Source: Alistipes provencensis (GTDB lineage: Bacteria > Bacteroidota > Bacteroidia > Bacteroidales > Rikenellaceae). From it: DNA of 64,000 nt. The position numbers and the translations under genes are program-made. Below the pieces are notes generated by a model. It was not told where the DNA came from. It saw nothing but the letters and a program-made list of their open reading frames with translations, and searched no databases. The stretch lies in contig NZ_LT559262.1 of assembly GCF_900083545.1 (NCBI RefSeq), positions 3,724,834 to 3,788,833 on the forward strand, read 5' to 3'. Below are positions 44,312 through 53,669 of the stretch, piece by piece. Each line of letters opens with the position of its first letter. Positions within the stretch are counted from its first letter, which is position 1.

Positions 44312-45865
44312 ATGAATAAGAGACTATTCACCATACTGGCCGGGATTTTCGCCGTTGTGTCGTTCGCAGCCTGCAACGACGACGACGGCATCGACCCCTC
44401 GAGCGCCAAACCGACCATCACCTACGCTTACGACACGCTCGAAGCCGACCTCAACGTGGTCGACAACCTGCCGATCGTGGCCGTCGTCAAGTCGGAAGCC
44501 GGTCTTCAGAGCGTATCGCTCGACATTCTCACCTCGGACGACGAACGGGTTCCCGTGACCACCGTCACCGATTTCTTCAACCGCAAGAGCTACAGCCTTT
44601 CGGAAAAAGTGAATTGGGAGGCCGATTACACCCAAGCCGTCGTCACGGCCGTCGACCTGCTGGGCCGCACCGTCACCGAGTCGATCCCCGTGTCGATCAT
44701 CGACGTCGTGGCTCCTCCCACGATCGTCTTCACGCCTGAGAGCTGGTCGTACGACGAGACCGTCGGCGGCGACAAGGAGCGCACGCATTTCGTCGTGACG
44801 AGCGCCAGCGCCCTCAAGAGCATTGAAATGTACCGGGTGACGACCGAAGGACAGACCCAGTACGGCGGAACCGTTACGGGCGGAGACACCGACCCGTGGA
44901 CGACCTATACGTTCGACGAGATGATTCAGTACGGAGAGACGGACAAGGGATTCAAGGTCAAGGCCACGGACATCTACGATCAGGTGCGCATCGCTTCGAT
45001 GACGGTCTCCTACAAGACCGTGCCGCCCCCGACCGTCACATTCGCCGATGCAATGATCTTCGCCGACAAGGACGAGAAGAAGGCCGTCAACATCGCGATC
45101 GAGTCGCTGGCCGGCGTCGTGAAGGTCGAGTTGTTCCGTCTGGAGGGCAAGACCGAGGTAGCATTACCCGTCAAGACCTACGACAAACTCCACACGGTGA
45201 ACTATGCCGAAGAGATGGTGTTCACGAACGCCACATCGGGTGTCAAGGTGATCGTTACGGACAACGTGGGCCGCACGACCACGGCGACGACCAAGGCCAT
45301 GGTCAACATGGATTATCTGGAGAGCGTGGAAATCGGCGCTATCGGCTATACGAGCGCCAAGGTTTCCAGACCGGATGTCTATGCGCTCTTCTCGCTCAAA
45401 TACATGAAGACGCTGCCGATGCTGGATGTGCTCGACGCTGCTGAAACGAACGGTGTCGCCGACGTGGACATCTGTTACTACAACATGAGCAACGTGACCC
45501 ACCGCATCTACTCGCCCGACGGAGAAAAGGCCGGGGAATACAAGGCTCCTGACGGCCGGACACTGAAAGATCTGGCGGCAAAGCCCATGACCCGCTACCA
45601 AGTGCTCACGAACGTCGATTTCGAGAGCGCAACGGCGGCCTCGATAGCGAACGATGTCGTTGCGAGCCAGATCACGCTCTCGCGTATCGACTCCAAAGTC
45701 GGCGATGTCATCGCATTCAAGACGGGCAGCAAATCGTCCGCCGGAGGGGCCCGGATCGGCCTTATGAAGATCCTTTCGATTTACGAGGAGACCACCGAAA
45801 CCGGGAAACCGAAGAACACGAACCTGTCGACCGTGACGGTTTCGATCAAGTTCCCCAAGGAGTAA
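44312..45865 (+). CDS. Putative surface glycan-binding lipoprotein (SusE/F position)
   Basis: Lipoprotein of 517 aa with Cys21 (GIFAVVSFAACNDDD). The rest reads as tandem Ig-like beta-sandwich modules: proline-started linkers and repeated edges such as PSAKPTITYAYDTLEADLNV, VAPPTIVFTPESWSYDETVG and VPPPTVTFADAMIFADKDEK mark at least three modules, followed by a C-terminal domain without recognised similarity. No catalytic motif is seen. Start is the ATG at 44312; the longer frame from 44285 lacks a signal sequence at its beginning. It ends at a hairpin that separates the binding genes from the hydrolase genes. Confidence 0.75.
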   Translation: MNKRLFTILAGIFAVVSFAACNDDDGIDPSSAKPTITYAYDTLEADLNVVDNLPIVAVVKSEAGLQSVSLDILTSDDERVPVTTVTDFFNRKSYSLSEKVNWEADYTQAVVTAVDLLGRTVTESIPVSIIDVVAPPTIVFTPESWSYDETVGGDKERTHFVVTSASALKSIEMYRVTTEGQTQYGGTVTGGDTDPWTTYTFDEMIQYGETDKGFKVKATDIYDQVRIASMTVSYKTVPPPTVTFADAMIFADKDEKKAVNIAIESLAGVVKVELFRLEGKTEVALPVKTYDKLHTVNYAEEMVFTNATSGVKVIVTDNVGRTTTATTKAMVNMDYLESVEIGAIGYTSAKVSRPDVYALFSLKYMKTLPMLDVLDAAETNGVADVDICYYNMSNVTHRIYSPDGEKAGEYKAPDGRTLKDLAAKPMTRYQVLTNVDFESATAASIANDVVASQITLSRIDSKVGDVIAFKTGSKSSAGGARIGLMKILSIYEETTETGKPKNTNLSTVTVSIKFPKE

Positions 45866-45881
45866 CTACATTTTTGGAATC

Positions 45882-45918
45882 GGAAATTCCTCCGGAGCAA
45901 TTCTCCGGAGGGGTTTCC
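45882..45918 (+). terminator. Intra-operon hairpin (possible attenuator)
   Basis: CCTCCGGAG / CTCCGGAGG with loop CAATT, extended outward by GGAAA/TTTCC. It lies 17 bases after the glycan-binding gene and 31 bases before the GH99-like gene, with no T-run and no new promoter visible, so partial termination or mRNA processing is likelier than a full stop. Confidence 0.5.
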
Positions 45919-45948
45919 GTTCCTTGATAAATAAAACCGATTGAAACG

Positions 45949-47760
45949 ATGACCCCGTTACGCATTTTACCCGCGGCGGCGGCGCTGCTCCTGCTCACGA
46001 CGGCAGCCCCGGCGCAAAACGGCAAGAAAATCTATGCCGACTACCACGGCGTGCGCTATACGCGCGCCCACGACGGCAAACTGGGCCGCTGGGAGATGCA
46101 CGCCGAAACCGCCAAGTCGAAGACCGGCCGGAAGAGGCTTTGCTACAACGCCGACTTCACGGACGCTGAGGGACGCCACGACATCGCCGCCGTGGCCTAT
46201 CCGCAGGTGGGCATGCAGTCGAACCTCGACCCCGATTACATCGAATACCAGATTCTCTCGGCCAAGGCCGCGGGCATCGACGGATTCTTCATCGAATGGG
46301 GTTTCATGGACCACGAGAACGACAAACTGCTGAAGGCCATGCAGCCCGTGGCCGCGAAATACGGCTTCGAAATCGGCGTCAACTGGTGCGACGGCTGGCT
46401 CTACTACGACTGGATCACCCGCATGCACCCCGAGATCGACACCCGCGAGGCCAAGACCGAGCATTATGCCCGCTGTTACCAGTATCTGGTGGACAACGTA
46501 CTGTCGGGCCCGACGGCCCCGACCGTCGGCGGACGCCCGGTCTTCTACCTCTTCGGCCCGGGCGCCAAACCCGCCGAATATGCCTATGCCGCATCGAAGG
46601 TCCGCCTGCCCGAAGGGATGCAGCAGCCCGCCGTGCTGCGCCGCTGGGCCGAATGGGGCACGCTCGAGGAGAACCGCTACGTTCCCGTGCGCTGGAGCCC
46701 CGAGATCGAGTCGTGGAAAGAGCTGGGGATGATCCCCACGGCATGGCTGCCGGCCCGCGTGCGTCCGATGGACGCCGCACACCCCTACTGGGACAATTAC
46801 GCCGAACCGGACGACCTCATTGAGTTCATGAAGCCGTTCCGCGACTCGGTGTGGATGAGCCCCGACCCGGCCTACACCGTTAAATCGGGTTTCGTCATGC
46901 CCGGCATGGACAACCGCGGCTGCGCCGGCTGGGGCGGACAGCATTTTTACTACATTCCGCGGGATGAAGGCCGGACCTACAAGCGGATGTGGGAGTTCAA
47001 CATGGCTTCGCGCGACAGCCTCGACATGGTGTTCATCGCCTCGTGGAGCGACTACACCGAGGGGCACGAGATCGAGCCCACGGTGGAGAACGGCGACCGC
47101 GAGCTGCGCACGACGCTGCATTACGCGGCGCAGTTCAAAGAGATGGCCGAGGATGCCTCGGGTATTGCACTTCCGGCGCGGATTTTCGACCTGCGCAAGC
47201 GGAGCGAACACCTCGCCGCGGCACGCCGCAAGACGGCCGGAGCCGACGCTCTGATCGACGCGGCCGCCGAAGCTGTCGCCAAGGGGGCCTATTCGGAAGC
47301 CGCCGAACGGATATCCGCGGCGGAAACCGCCGTGGAGACACTCGAAAAGACACTCAAAAACAGCACGCTCGACATTCCGGAATCGGAACTGCGATTCAGC
47401 AGCGACGCCGTGCACGGCGTCCGGTACGTTTCGCCCGAACTGAAAGTCTACCTCCCCGAGACGGCGACCCGTTCGCTGATCGCGGCACGGACCCACACGG
47501 GGTATGTCGAGTTCGAATACTTCGACGACGCCCCGACGGGCGATTTCGTCTTCATCTACTCGCGCACCGAGCGTCAGCCCAAGGACCTCTTCGCCACCGT
47601 CGCCAAGTTCAAGACCGACGGTTCGGGCACATGGAAACGGGTGCGCGTCGAACTGGCGCCCGAAAACGTGCTCTACGCCACGACTCCGGGCTTTACACTG
47701 CTGTTCAAAGGCAAACTGAAGCTGCGCGACGTCAGCTTCCATTACACCCTCAGCCGATGA
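45949..47760 (+). CDS. GH99/GH71-like exported protein
   Basis: Signal peptide 1-23 (ILPAAAALLLLTTAAPA). The (beta/alpha)8-type domain has VAYPQVGMQSNLDPDYIEYQ, AKAAGIDGFFIEWGF and VFIASWSDYTEGHEIEPT, the last resembling the WN(D/E)YGE motif of GH71/GH99 hydrolases. A helical spacer (about 400-470) and a C-terminal beta-sandwich, possibly carbohydrate-binding, follow. 603 aa. GH99 enzymes cleave alpha-mannan and GH71 alpha-1,3-glucan, so the substrate here is open. Its stop TGA overlaps the next ATG (ATGA), so it is translationally coupled to GH31. Confidence 0.72.
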   Translation: MTPLRILPAAAALLLLTTAAPAQNGKKIYADYHGVRYTRAHDGKLGRWEMHAETAKSKTGRKRLCYNADFTDAEGRHDIAAVAYPQVGMQSNLDPDYIEYQILSAKAAGIDGFFIEWGFMDHENDKLLKAMQPVAAKYGFEIGVNWCDGWLYYDWITRMHPEIDTREAKTEHYARCYQYLVDNVLSGPTAPTVGGRPVFYLFGPGAKPAEYAYAASKVRLPEGMQQPAVLRRWAEWGTLEENRYVPVRWSPEIESWKELGMIPTAWLPARVRPMDAAHPYWDNYAEPDDLIEFMKPFRDSVWMSPDPAYTVKSGFVMPGMDNRGCAGWGGQHFYYIPRDEGRTYKRMWEFNMASRDSLDMVFIASWSDYTEGHEIEPTVENGDRELRTTLHYAAQFKEMAEDASGIALPARIFDLRKRSEHLAAARRKTAGADALIDAAAEAVAKGAYSEAAERISAAETAVETLEKTLKNSTLDIPESELRFSSDAVHGVRYVSPELKVYLPETATRSLIAARTHTGYVEFEYFDDAPTGDFVFIYSRTERQPKDLFATVAKFKTDGSGTWKRVRVELAPENVLYATTPGFTLLFKGKLKLRDVSFHYTLSR

Positions 47761-50117
47761 TGCGCCTGCTCATTACCCTGCTGTCGGCCGCCATCTGCGC
47801 GGCCTGCGGCGGTCCCCAACGCGACGGCAACGCCTTTACGTTCGACGAGGCCGGCATGGCCTACCGCGTCGAGTTCCGCTCGGAAAACACCGTGCGCATC
47901 CTCGCCCGCCCCGCCGGGTCGCCCCTCGTGACGCGGCGGCTGGTCGTGGATTCGCTGCCTGCGGCTCCCGTCGAGGTGCGCCGCGAGGCCATTGAGCACG
48001 GCTATGCGTTCCGCACGCCGCAGCTTCGGGTGGAGTTCGACCGCACGCGCGGCCTTTTCTCGTTCCGGGACGCCCGCACGGGCACGCTCCTACTTGAGGA
48101 GACCGCCCGCAGCCTCCGCCCCGACACCGTGGGCGGCGAGGCATGCTACGCCGTGACCCAGCGTTTCGCAGGCACCGACGACGAGGCGCTGTACGGACTG
48201 GGCCAGTACCAGACGGGCGCCCTGAACTACAAACGCGACACGGTCCTGCTGCTGCAGGCCAACAAGGATATCGTCAACCCCTATCTGGTCTCCACGCGCG
48301 GCTTCGGACTGCTGTGGGACAACTATTCGGCCTCGGAGTTCCGCGACGGGGGCGACGCTTTCGAATTCACGTCGGAGGTGGGCGACGCCGTCGATTACTG
48401 GTTCGTCTACGGAGGCGATCCCGCCGGATGCGTGCGCGGCTACCGTGCGCTGACCGGCGCCGCGTCAATGCTCCCGAAATGGGCTTTCGGATTCTGGCAG
48501 TCGAGGGAACGCTACAAGACCTTCGACGAACTGACCGGCGTGGTCAGCGAATACCGCCGCCGCCACATCCCGATCGACGTCATCGTGCAGGACTGGGAGT
48601 ATTGGGGCGAAAAACCCCATTGGAATGCCCTCGTGTGGGATTCGGTGCGTTTCCCGAACCCCAAAGCCGCCATCGACCGCCTGCACGAAGAGTCCGGCGT
48701 GCGGCTGCTGGTCTCGGTATGGCCGGGATTCGGCCCCGAGACGGCCGTATACCGCGATCTGGAAGCCGCCGGAGCGCTGTTCGACGAGCGGACGTGGGCC
48801 GGGTACAAGGTCTTCGACGCCTATGCCCCGGCGGCGCGCGACATCGTCTGGAGCCACTTCCGCACGGGGCTGTTCGACACCGGCGTCGACGGCTGGTGGA
48901 TGGACGCCACCGAGCCCTCGTTCCGCGAGGGATTCACCCAGCGCAAGCAGGAGGCCCGCACCAAGTCGGCCGGAAAGACCCGTATGGGGGCTTTCCACCG
49001 CTATCTGAACACCTATTCGCTGGTCTGGATGGGCGATCTTTACGGCCGCCTGCGCGCGGCGGCTCCCGAGCGCCGGCCGCTGCTCTTCACCCGCTCGGCA
49101 TTCGCCGGGCAGCAGCGCTACGGAACGGCCGTCTGGTCGGGCGACATCATCGCCTCGTGGGAGACGATGAAACGCCAGTTGGCCGCGGGTGTCAACCTCG
49201 CGGCGTCGGGATTCCCCTACTGGACGTTCGACACGGGCGGATTCTACGTCACCGACAACGGCGGCATCTACCCCCGCGGACTGGCTGACCCGGCCTATAA
49301 GGAGTTATACGCCCGCTGGTTCCAGTTCGGGGCCTTCCTGCCGATCTTCCGCGCCCACGGAACCAACGTCCCGCGCGAGGTGTGGCAGTTCGGCGACGAG
49401 GGGAGCGTCTGGTACCGCAACCAGACAAAATACATCGACCTGCGCTACCGCCTGACGCCCTATGTCTACTCCACGGCCTACGACGTCGCCGCCAACGGCA
49501 GTTCGTTCATCACGGCCGCGGGCATGGCTTTCCCCGGAGACCGCGACATCGCGGCTTACGACGAAGCCTATCTGTTCGGTCCCTCGCTGTTGGTGCGTCC
49601 CGTCTTCGAGCCGATGCCCGACGGAGCCCGAACCCAGCCCGTCGCAACGCTCCTGCCGCGCCACGACGGCGCATGGTGGTACGACTTCTTCACGGGCGAG
49701 GTTTTCCGCAGCGGAGAGCGCGCGGTCAAAACGTGCGGCCTCACCGAACTCCCGGTCTATGCCCGGGGCGGTTCGATCGTGCCGCTGGGCGCGGTGAAGG
49801 AGTCGGTGATGGCCGGTCCCGATGCCGAACTCGAAATCCGCGTCTACACCGGGGCCGACGCCCGTTTCGTCCTCTACGACGATGCCGGAGAGGGCTACGG
49901 CTACGAGCAGGGCCAATACGCCCGCTGCACCCTCGGCTGGTCGGAGGCGGACGCCGTGCTGAGCATCTCCGCGCGTGAAGGTTCCTACCCCGGCATGGCG
50001 CAGGAACAGACGCTCCGCATCCGGGTCTTCCGCCCCGGGGCCGCCCCCGCGGAACAGACCGTCCGCTACACGGGCGAACCCCTCGACTGCAAATTCCAAT
50101 CAACCGAAAACCGATGA
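47757..50117 (+). CDS. GH31 alpha-glycosidase, probable alpha-xylosidase
   Basis: Exo-alpha-glycosidase. Lipoprotein-type signal (LLITLLSAAICAACGG). The GH31 barrel shows QDWEYWGEKPHWN, nucleophile Asp383 in DGWWMDATEPS and acid/base Asp463 in WSGDIIASW, plus FQFGAFLPIFRAHGTN and a proximal C-terminal beta domain. The N-terminal GLGQYQTGALNYK region is as in bacterial alpha-xylosidases. 786 aa. The ATG at 47757 overlaps the preceding stop; a second ATG follows directly. GH31 also contains alpha-glucosidases, but context with GH2, GH3 and a xylose operon favours alpha-xylosidase acting on xyloglucan fragments. Confidence 0.9.
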   Translation: MMRLLITLLSAAICAACGGPQRDGNAFTFDEAGMAYRVEFRSENTVRILARPAGSPLVTRRLVVDSLPAAPVEVRREAIEHGYAFRTPQLRVEFDRTRGLFSFRDARTGTLLLEETARSLRPDTVGGEACYAVTQRFAGTDDEALYGLGQYQTGALNYKRDTVLLLQANKDIVNPYLVSTRGFGLLWDNYSASEFRDGGDAFEFTSEVGDAVDYWFVYGGDPAGCVRGYRALTGAASMLPKWAFGFWQSRERYKTFDELTGVVSEYRRRHIPIDVIVQDWEYWGEKPHWNALVWDSVRFPNPKAAIDRLHEESGVRLLVSVWPGFGPETAVYRDLEAAGALFDERTWAGYKVFDAYAPAARDIVWSHFRTGLFDTGVDGWWMDATEPSFREGFTQRKQEARTKSAGKTRMGAFHRYLNTYSLVWMGDLYGRLRAAAPERRPLLFTRSAFAGQQRYGTAVWSGDIIASWETMKRQLAAGVNLAASGFPYWTFDTGGFYVTDNGGIYPRGLADPAYKELYARWFQFGAFLPIFRAHGTNVPREVWQFGDEGSVWYRNQTKYIDLRYRLTPYVYSTAYDVAANGSSFITAAGMAFPGDRDIAAYDEAYLFGPSLLVRPVFEPMPDGARTQPVATLLPRHDGAWWYDFFTGEVFRSGERAVKTCGLTELPVYARGGSIVPLGAVKESVMAGPDAELEIRVYTGADARFVLYDDAGEGYGYEQGQYARCTLGWSEADAVLSISAREGSYPGMAQEQTLRIRVFRPGAAPAEQTVRYTGEPLDCKFQSTENR

Positions 50118-52753
50118 AACACATCCGAATCATTCTCTGTCTGACGCTGCTTCTGACCGCCGCTTCGTCCGCGGCCCGGGTCAAATACACGGTCAACGAC
50201 GCTTGGCGCTTTACCAAAGGCTCGCCTTACAACGCCTTCCTGCCCGCGGCCGACGACTCGGCGTGGGAAACAGTGAACATCCCCCACACATGGAATGCCG
50301 GGGACGCCGACGACGACGTCCCGGGATTCTACCGCGGCCCGGCATGGTACCGCAAGCGGATCGTCCTGCCGGCCGACGCCGCCTCGAAGCAGGTCTACCT
50401 CTGCTTCGAGGGGGCCAACCAAGTGGTGCGGCTCTATGTCAACGGTCATTACGCCGGGAAGCACACGGGCGGTTACACGCGCTTCGTGTTCGACATCACG
50501 AAATACATCGTCCCGGGCGGCGAGAACCTCTTCGCCGTCGAAGTGGACAACGCCCACAACCCCGACATCCCGCCCCTGTCGGCCGACTTCACCTTCTTCG
50601 GCGGCATCTACCGCGACGTGAGCCTGCTGATGACCGACAAGGTACATGTGGCGCCGACCGACTTCGCGTCGCCGGGCGTCTACCTATCGACCCCCGAGGT
50701 CACGGCCCGGCAGGCTACGGTCGAGGTGCGGACGCTGGTGGCCAACAGCGGTTCGAAGACGGCCCGGGTGCGCGTCGAACACCGCATTCTCGCACCCGAC
50801 GGCCGCTGTGTCGCCCGCACGGACGACACGGCGGAAGTGGCTGCCGGAAGCATCGCGGAACAGCTCCGCCGCGGCATCACGATCGCCTCACCCCGGCTGT
50901 GGGACATCGACGAACCGAACCTCTACCGCGTGCTGACGCGCATCGTGGCCGAGGACGGCCGCGTGCTGGACGAGGTTTCCAACCCGCTGGGACTGCGGTG
51001 GTTCTCGTTCGACCCCGACAAAGGGTTCTCGCTCAACGGCCGCCCGCGCAAGCTCGTCGGCACATGCCGCCATCAGGACTATCTGGGCCGCGGCTGGGCG
51101 CTGACCGACGAGATGCACGAACGCGACATACGCCTCATCAAGGAGATGGGCGGCAACTTCCTGCGCGTGTCGCACTACCCGCAGGACCCCGTGGTGATGG
51201 AGATGTGCGACCGGCTGGGCATCGTGACTTCGGTCGAAATCCCGGTGGTCAACGCCGTCACCGAGAGCGAGGAGTTCCTCGAAAACTCGGTGCACATGGT
51301 CCGCGAAATGGTCCGTCAGGATTTCAACCACCCTTCGGTGATGATCTGGGCCTACATGAACGAGACGCTGCTCCGCCCGCCCTACACCGATGAAGCCCGC
51401 ACGAAGAGTTACTACAAAGCCCTCGAACGCGTGGCCCGCACGCTGGAAGAGACCCTGCGCAGCGAGGACCCCTCGCGCTACACGATGATCGCCTTCCACA
51501 ACGCCCCGGACCGGTATGCCGCGGCCAACCTGACCCGGATTCCGATGATTCAGGGCTGGAACCTCTATCAGGGATGGTACGAAAAGGACATCACCGGCTT
51601 CGAGCGCATCCTCGACCGGCTCCACGCCCAGTATCCCGACAAAGTGCTGATCGTGACCGAGTACGGCGCCGACGTCGATCCGCGCCTGCACTCGTTCTCG
51701 CCCGAGCAGTTCGATTTCTCGCAGGAGTACGGGCTGGTCTACAACCGTCACTATCTGAGCGAGATGCAAAAGCGTCCCTTCATCGCGGGTTCGTCGCTCT
51801 GGAACCTCAATGCGTTCTACTCCGAGCCGCGCGCCGACGTCGTGCCCCACGTCAATAACAAGGGCATCACGGGTCTCGACCGCGAGCTGAAAGACACCTA
51901 TCTTTTCTACAAGACCGTGCTCAGCAGCACCCCGCAGCTCGCCATCGGCAACCGCGAGTGGCAGAACCGCAGCGGAGCGGACGACGGCTCGGGCCGCTGC
52001 ATACAACCCGTGCCGGTCTTCACCAACCAGCCGTCGGTGACCCTCACCCTCAACGGCCGCAAAGTCAGGACCAAGCGTTCCGAAGGGGGCGTGGCGATGT
52101 TCGACGTTCCGTTCACGGACGGCGAGAACCGTCTCGTGGCCCGGGCCGGGGCGCTCACCGATGTCCTGACCGTCGGTTTCCGGCTGGCGCAGGCGTCGCC
52201 CGAACGTTTCACCGAGCTGAACGTGATGCTCGGCTCGCCCCGCTATTTCGACGACCGCGAGGCGGGTCTGGCGTGGATTCCCGAACAGCCCTACACCCCC
52301 GGCAGTTGGGGATACGTCGGCGGGGAGGTCCTGCGCCGCTCCGGAACCGGGTTCCTCGGAAGCGCGTCGGCCATCCTCGGCACGAAGAACGTCCCCGTCT
52401 TCCAGACCCAGCGCGTCGGCATCGAGTCGTTCCGCGCCGACGTGCCCGACGGCAGCTACTCGGTCTACCTCTACTGGGCCGAACTCGACGCTGCCGAGAA
52501 GCGCGAGGCGCTGGCCTACAACCTCGGCTCCGACGGCGCCCAGCAGCAGTACACGGGACGCCGCTTCGACGTCTCGGTGAACGGACAGAAGGTGTTCGAA
52601 AACTTCTCGATCGCCGCCGAGGTCGGTTTCTCGCGGGCGATGGTCCGCAAAGTCGACGTCATCGTGCGCGACGGCCGGGGCCTGCGCGTCGATTTCGGAC
52701 GCATCGAGGGCGAACCCGTGCTGAACGCCATCCGCATCTACCGCAACCACTAA
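50114..52753 (+). CDS. GH2 beta-galactosidase-like enzyme with malectin domain
   Basis: Signal peptide (IILCLTLLLTAASSAA). GH2 sugar-binding domain (NDAWRFTKGS, NIPHTWN, GPAWYRKRI), Ig-like domain, and TIM barrel with acid/base Glu417 (VMIWAYMNETLL) and nucleophile Glu516 (LIVTEYGADVDP); VGTCRHQDYLGRGWALTD matches the H-x-D loop of beta-galactosidases. Residues about 700-875 form a malectin-like module (RYFDDREAGLAWIPEQPYTP, DGSYSVYLYWAEL). 879 aa. Start overlaps the GH31 stop (ATGA). Galactosidase is most likely; beta-glucuronidase or mannosidase cannot be excluded. Confidence 0.88.
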   Translation: MKHIRIILCLTLLLTAASSAARVKYTVNDAWRFTKGSPYNAFLPAADDSAWETVNIPHTWNAGDADDDVPGFYRGPAWYRKRIVLPADAASKQVYLCFEGANQVVRLYVNGHYAGKHTGGYTRFVFDITKYIVPGGENLFAVEVDNAHNPDIPPLSADFTFFGGIYRDVSLLMTDKVHVAPTDFASPGVYLSTPEVTARQATVEVRTLVANSGSKTARVRVEHRILAPDGRCVARTDDTAEVAAGSIAEQLRRGITIASPRLWDIDEPNLYRVLTRIVAEDGRVLDEVSNPLGLRWFSFDPDKGFSLNGRPRKLVGTCRHQDYLGRGWALTDEMHERDIRLIKEMGGNFLRVSHYPQDPVVMEMCDRLGIVTSVEIPVVNAVTESEEFLENSVHMVREMVRQDFNHPSVMIWAYMNETLLRPPYTDEARTKSYYKALERVARTLEETLRSEDPSRYTMIAFHNAPDRYAAANLTRIPMIQGWNLYQGWYEKDITGFERILDRLHAQYPDKVLIVTEYGADVDPRLHSFSPEQFDFSQEYGLVYNRHYLSEMQKRPFIAGSSLWNLNAFYSEPRADVVPHVNNKGITGLDRELKDTYLFYKTVLSSTPQLAIGNREWQNRSGADDGSGRCIQPVPVFTNQPSVTLTLNGRKVRTKRSEGGVAMFDVPFTDGENRLVARAGALTDVLTVGFRLAQASPERFTELNVMLGSPRYFDDREAGLAWIPEQPYTPGSWGYVGGEVLRRSGTGFLGSASAILGTKNVPVFQTQRVGIESFRADVPDGSYSVYLYWAELDAAEKREALAYNLGSDGAQQQYTGRRFDVSVNGQKVFENFSIAAEVGFSRAMVRKVDVIVRDGRGLRVDFGRIEGEPVLNAIRIYRNH

Positions 52754-52758
52754 CACCC

Positions 52759-53643
52759 ATGAAACGCTCACTCCTGCTCACACTGGCCCTGTGTCTTGCC
52801 GCTGCTGCCAGCGCCCGCCCCGATACGGTCTATGTGGCCCACGGAGCCGCGCATACCCCGCGCATCGAACGCGCGGACGGACATGCCGTCGAATCCCGCC
52901 CCATGCAGGGCGACACGCTCACGGCCGGCGGCGTCTGCTTCGTGCGGCTGCCGCGCCTGCGACTGGTGCTCTGCATCGGGCAGTCGAATATGGCGGGGCG
53001 GGGACTGATGGACGCCGAGGCCGCCGACACGCTCCGCGGGGTCTATCTCTTCAACGGCGAGGGCTTCGAACGCGCCGTGGAACCGATGAACCGCTACTCC
53101 ACCGTCCGCAAGGAACTCGGGATGCAGCGCGTCGGCCCCTCGGGCAGCTTTGCCGCGCATTACGCGGCGGCGACGGGCGCCCCGGTGGGCATCGTGGTCA
53201 ACGCCCGCGGGGGTTCGTCGATCGACGAATGGCTCCCGGGCTCCGAAACGGATTATCTGGCCAAAGCCGTCGAGCGCATCCGCGCCGCAGGCGACTGGGG
53301 CGACGTCGTGGCGGTCCTCTGGCATCAGGGCGAAGCCGACTCGGCGCACCCCGAACGCTACGAGGCCAAGCTCCGCCGCCTCGTCGGAATCCTGCGCACG
53401 GAACTCGGCAACCCCTCGCTGCCGGTGGTCTTCGGCGAAATCGCCCATTGGAACTGGACGCGACGCGCGGAGGGCACCGCGCCCTTCAATGCGATGCTCC
53501 GCCGTCTGCGCATCCCGCACACGGCCTGCGTGTCGGCCGAGGGGCTCCAGCCGATGAAGGACGAGACCGACCCGCACTTTTCGGCCCCGAGCCAGCGCGA
53601 ACTGGGACGCCGCTACGCCGAAGCCCTGCTGAAACTGCAATGA
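52759..53643 (+). CDS. SGNH/SASA-type carbohydrate acetylesterase
   Basis: Exported esterase expected to remove O-acetyl groups from glycan. Signal peptide (LLLTLALCLAAAASA). Catalytic Ser76 in the block II-like motif LCIGQSNMAGRG, then GIVVNARGGSSIDEWLPGS, VLWHQGEADSAHPE (Asp/His region) as in sialate O-acetylesterase-like and CE6/CE20 enzymes. 294 aa. Six bases after GH2, same operon. Deacetylation of galactosyl or xylosyl residues of xyloglucan would fit the neighbours; this is inference. Confidence 0.85.
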   Translation: MKRSLLLTLALCLAAAASARPDTVYVAHGAAHTPRIERADGHAVESRPMQGDTLTAGGVCFVRLPRLRLVLCIGQSNMAGRGLMDAEAADTLRGVYLFNGEGFERAVEPMNRYSTVRKELGMQRVGPSGSFAAHYAAATGAPVGIVVNARGGSSIDEWLPGSETDYLAKAVERIRAAGDWGDVVAVLWHQGEADSAHPERYEAKLRRLVGILRTELGNPSLPVVFGEIAHWNWTRRAEGTAPFNAMLRRLRIPHTACVSAEGLQPMKDETDPHFSAPSQRELGRRYAEALLKLQ

Positions 53644-53669
53644 AACGAACATTCTAACCTACTAATGCA

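Noticed and set aside
46989..47756. Upstream in-frame extension of the GH31 gene into the GH99-like gene
   Set aside because: The extension is Arg-rich out-of-frame sequence; the lipoprotein signal begins at the ATG overlapping the previous stop at 47757.
51958..52758. Upstream extension of the acetylesterase gene into the GH2 gene
   Set aside because: The signal peptide begins at the ATG at 52759; upstream residues are a shadow of the GH2 frame.
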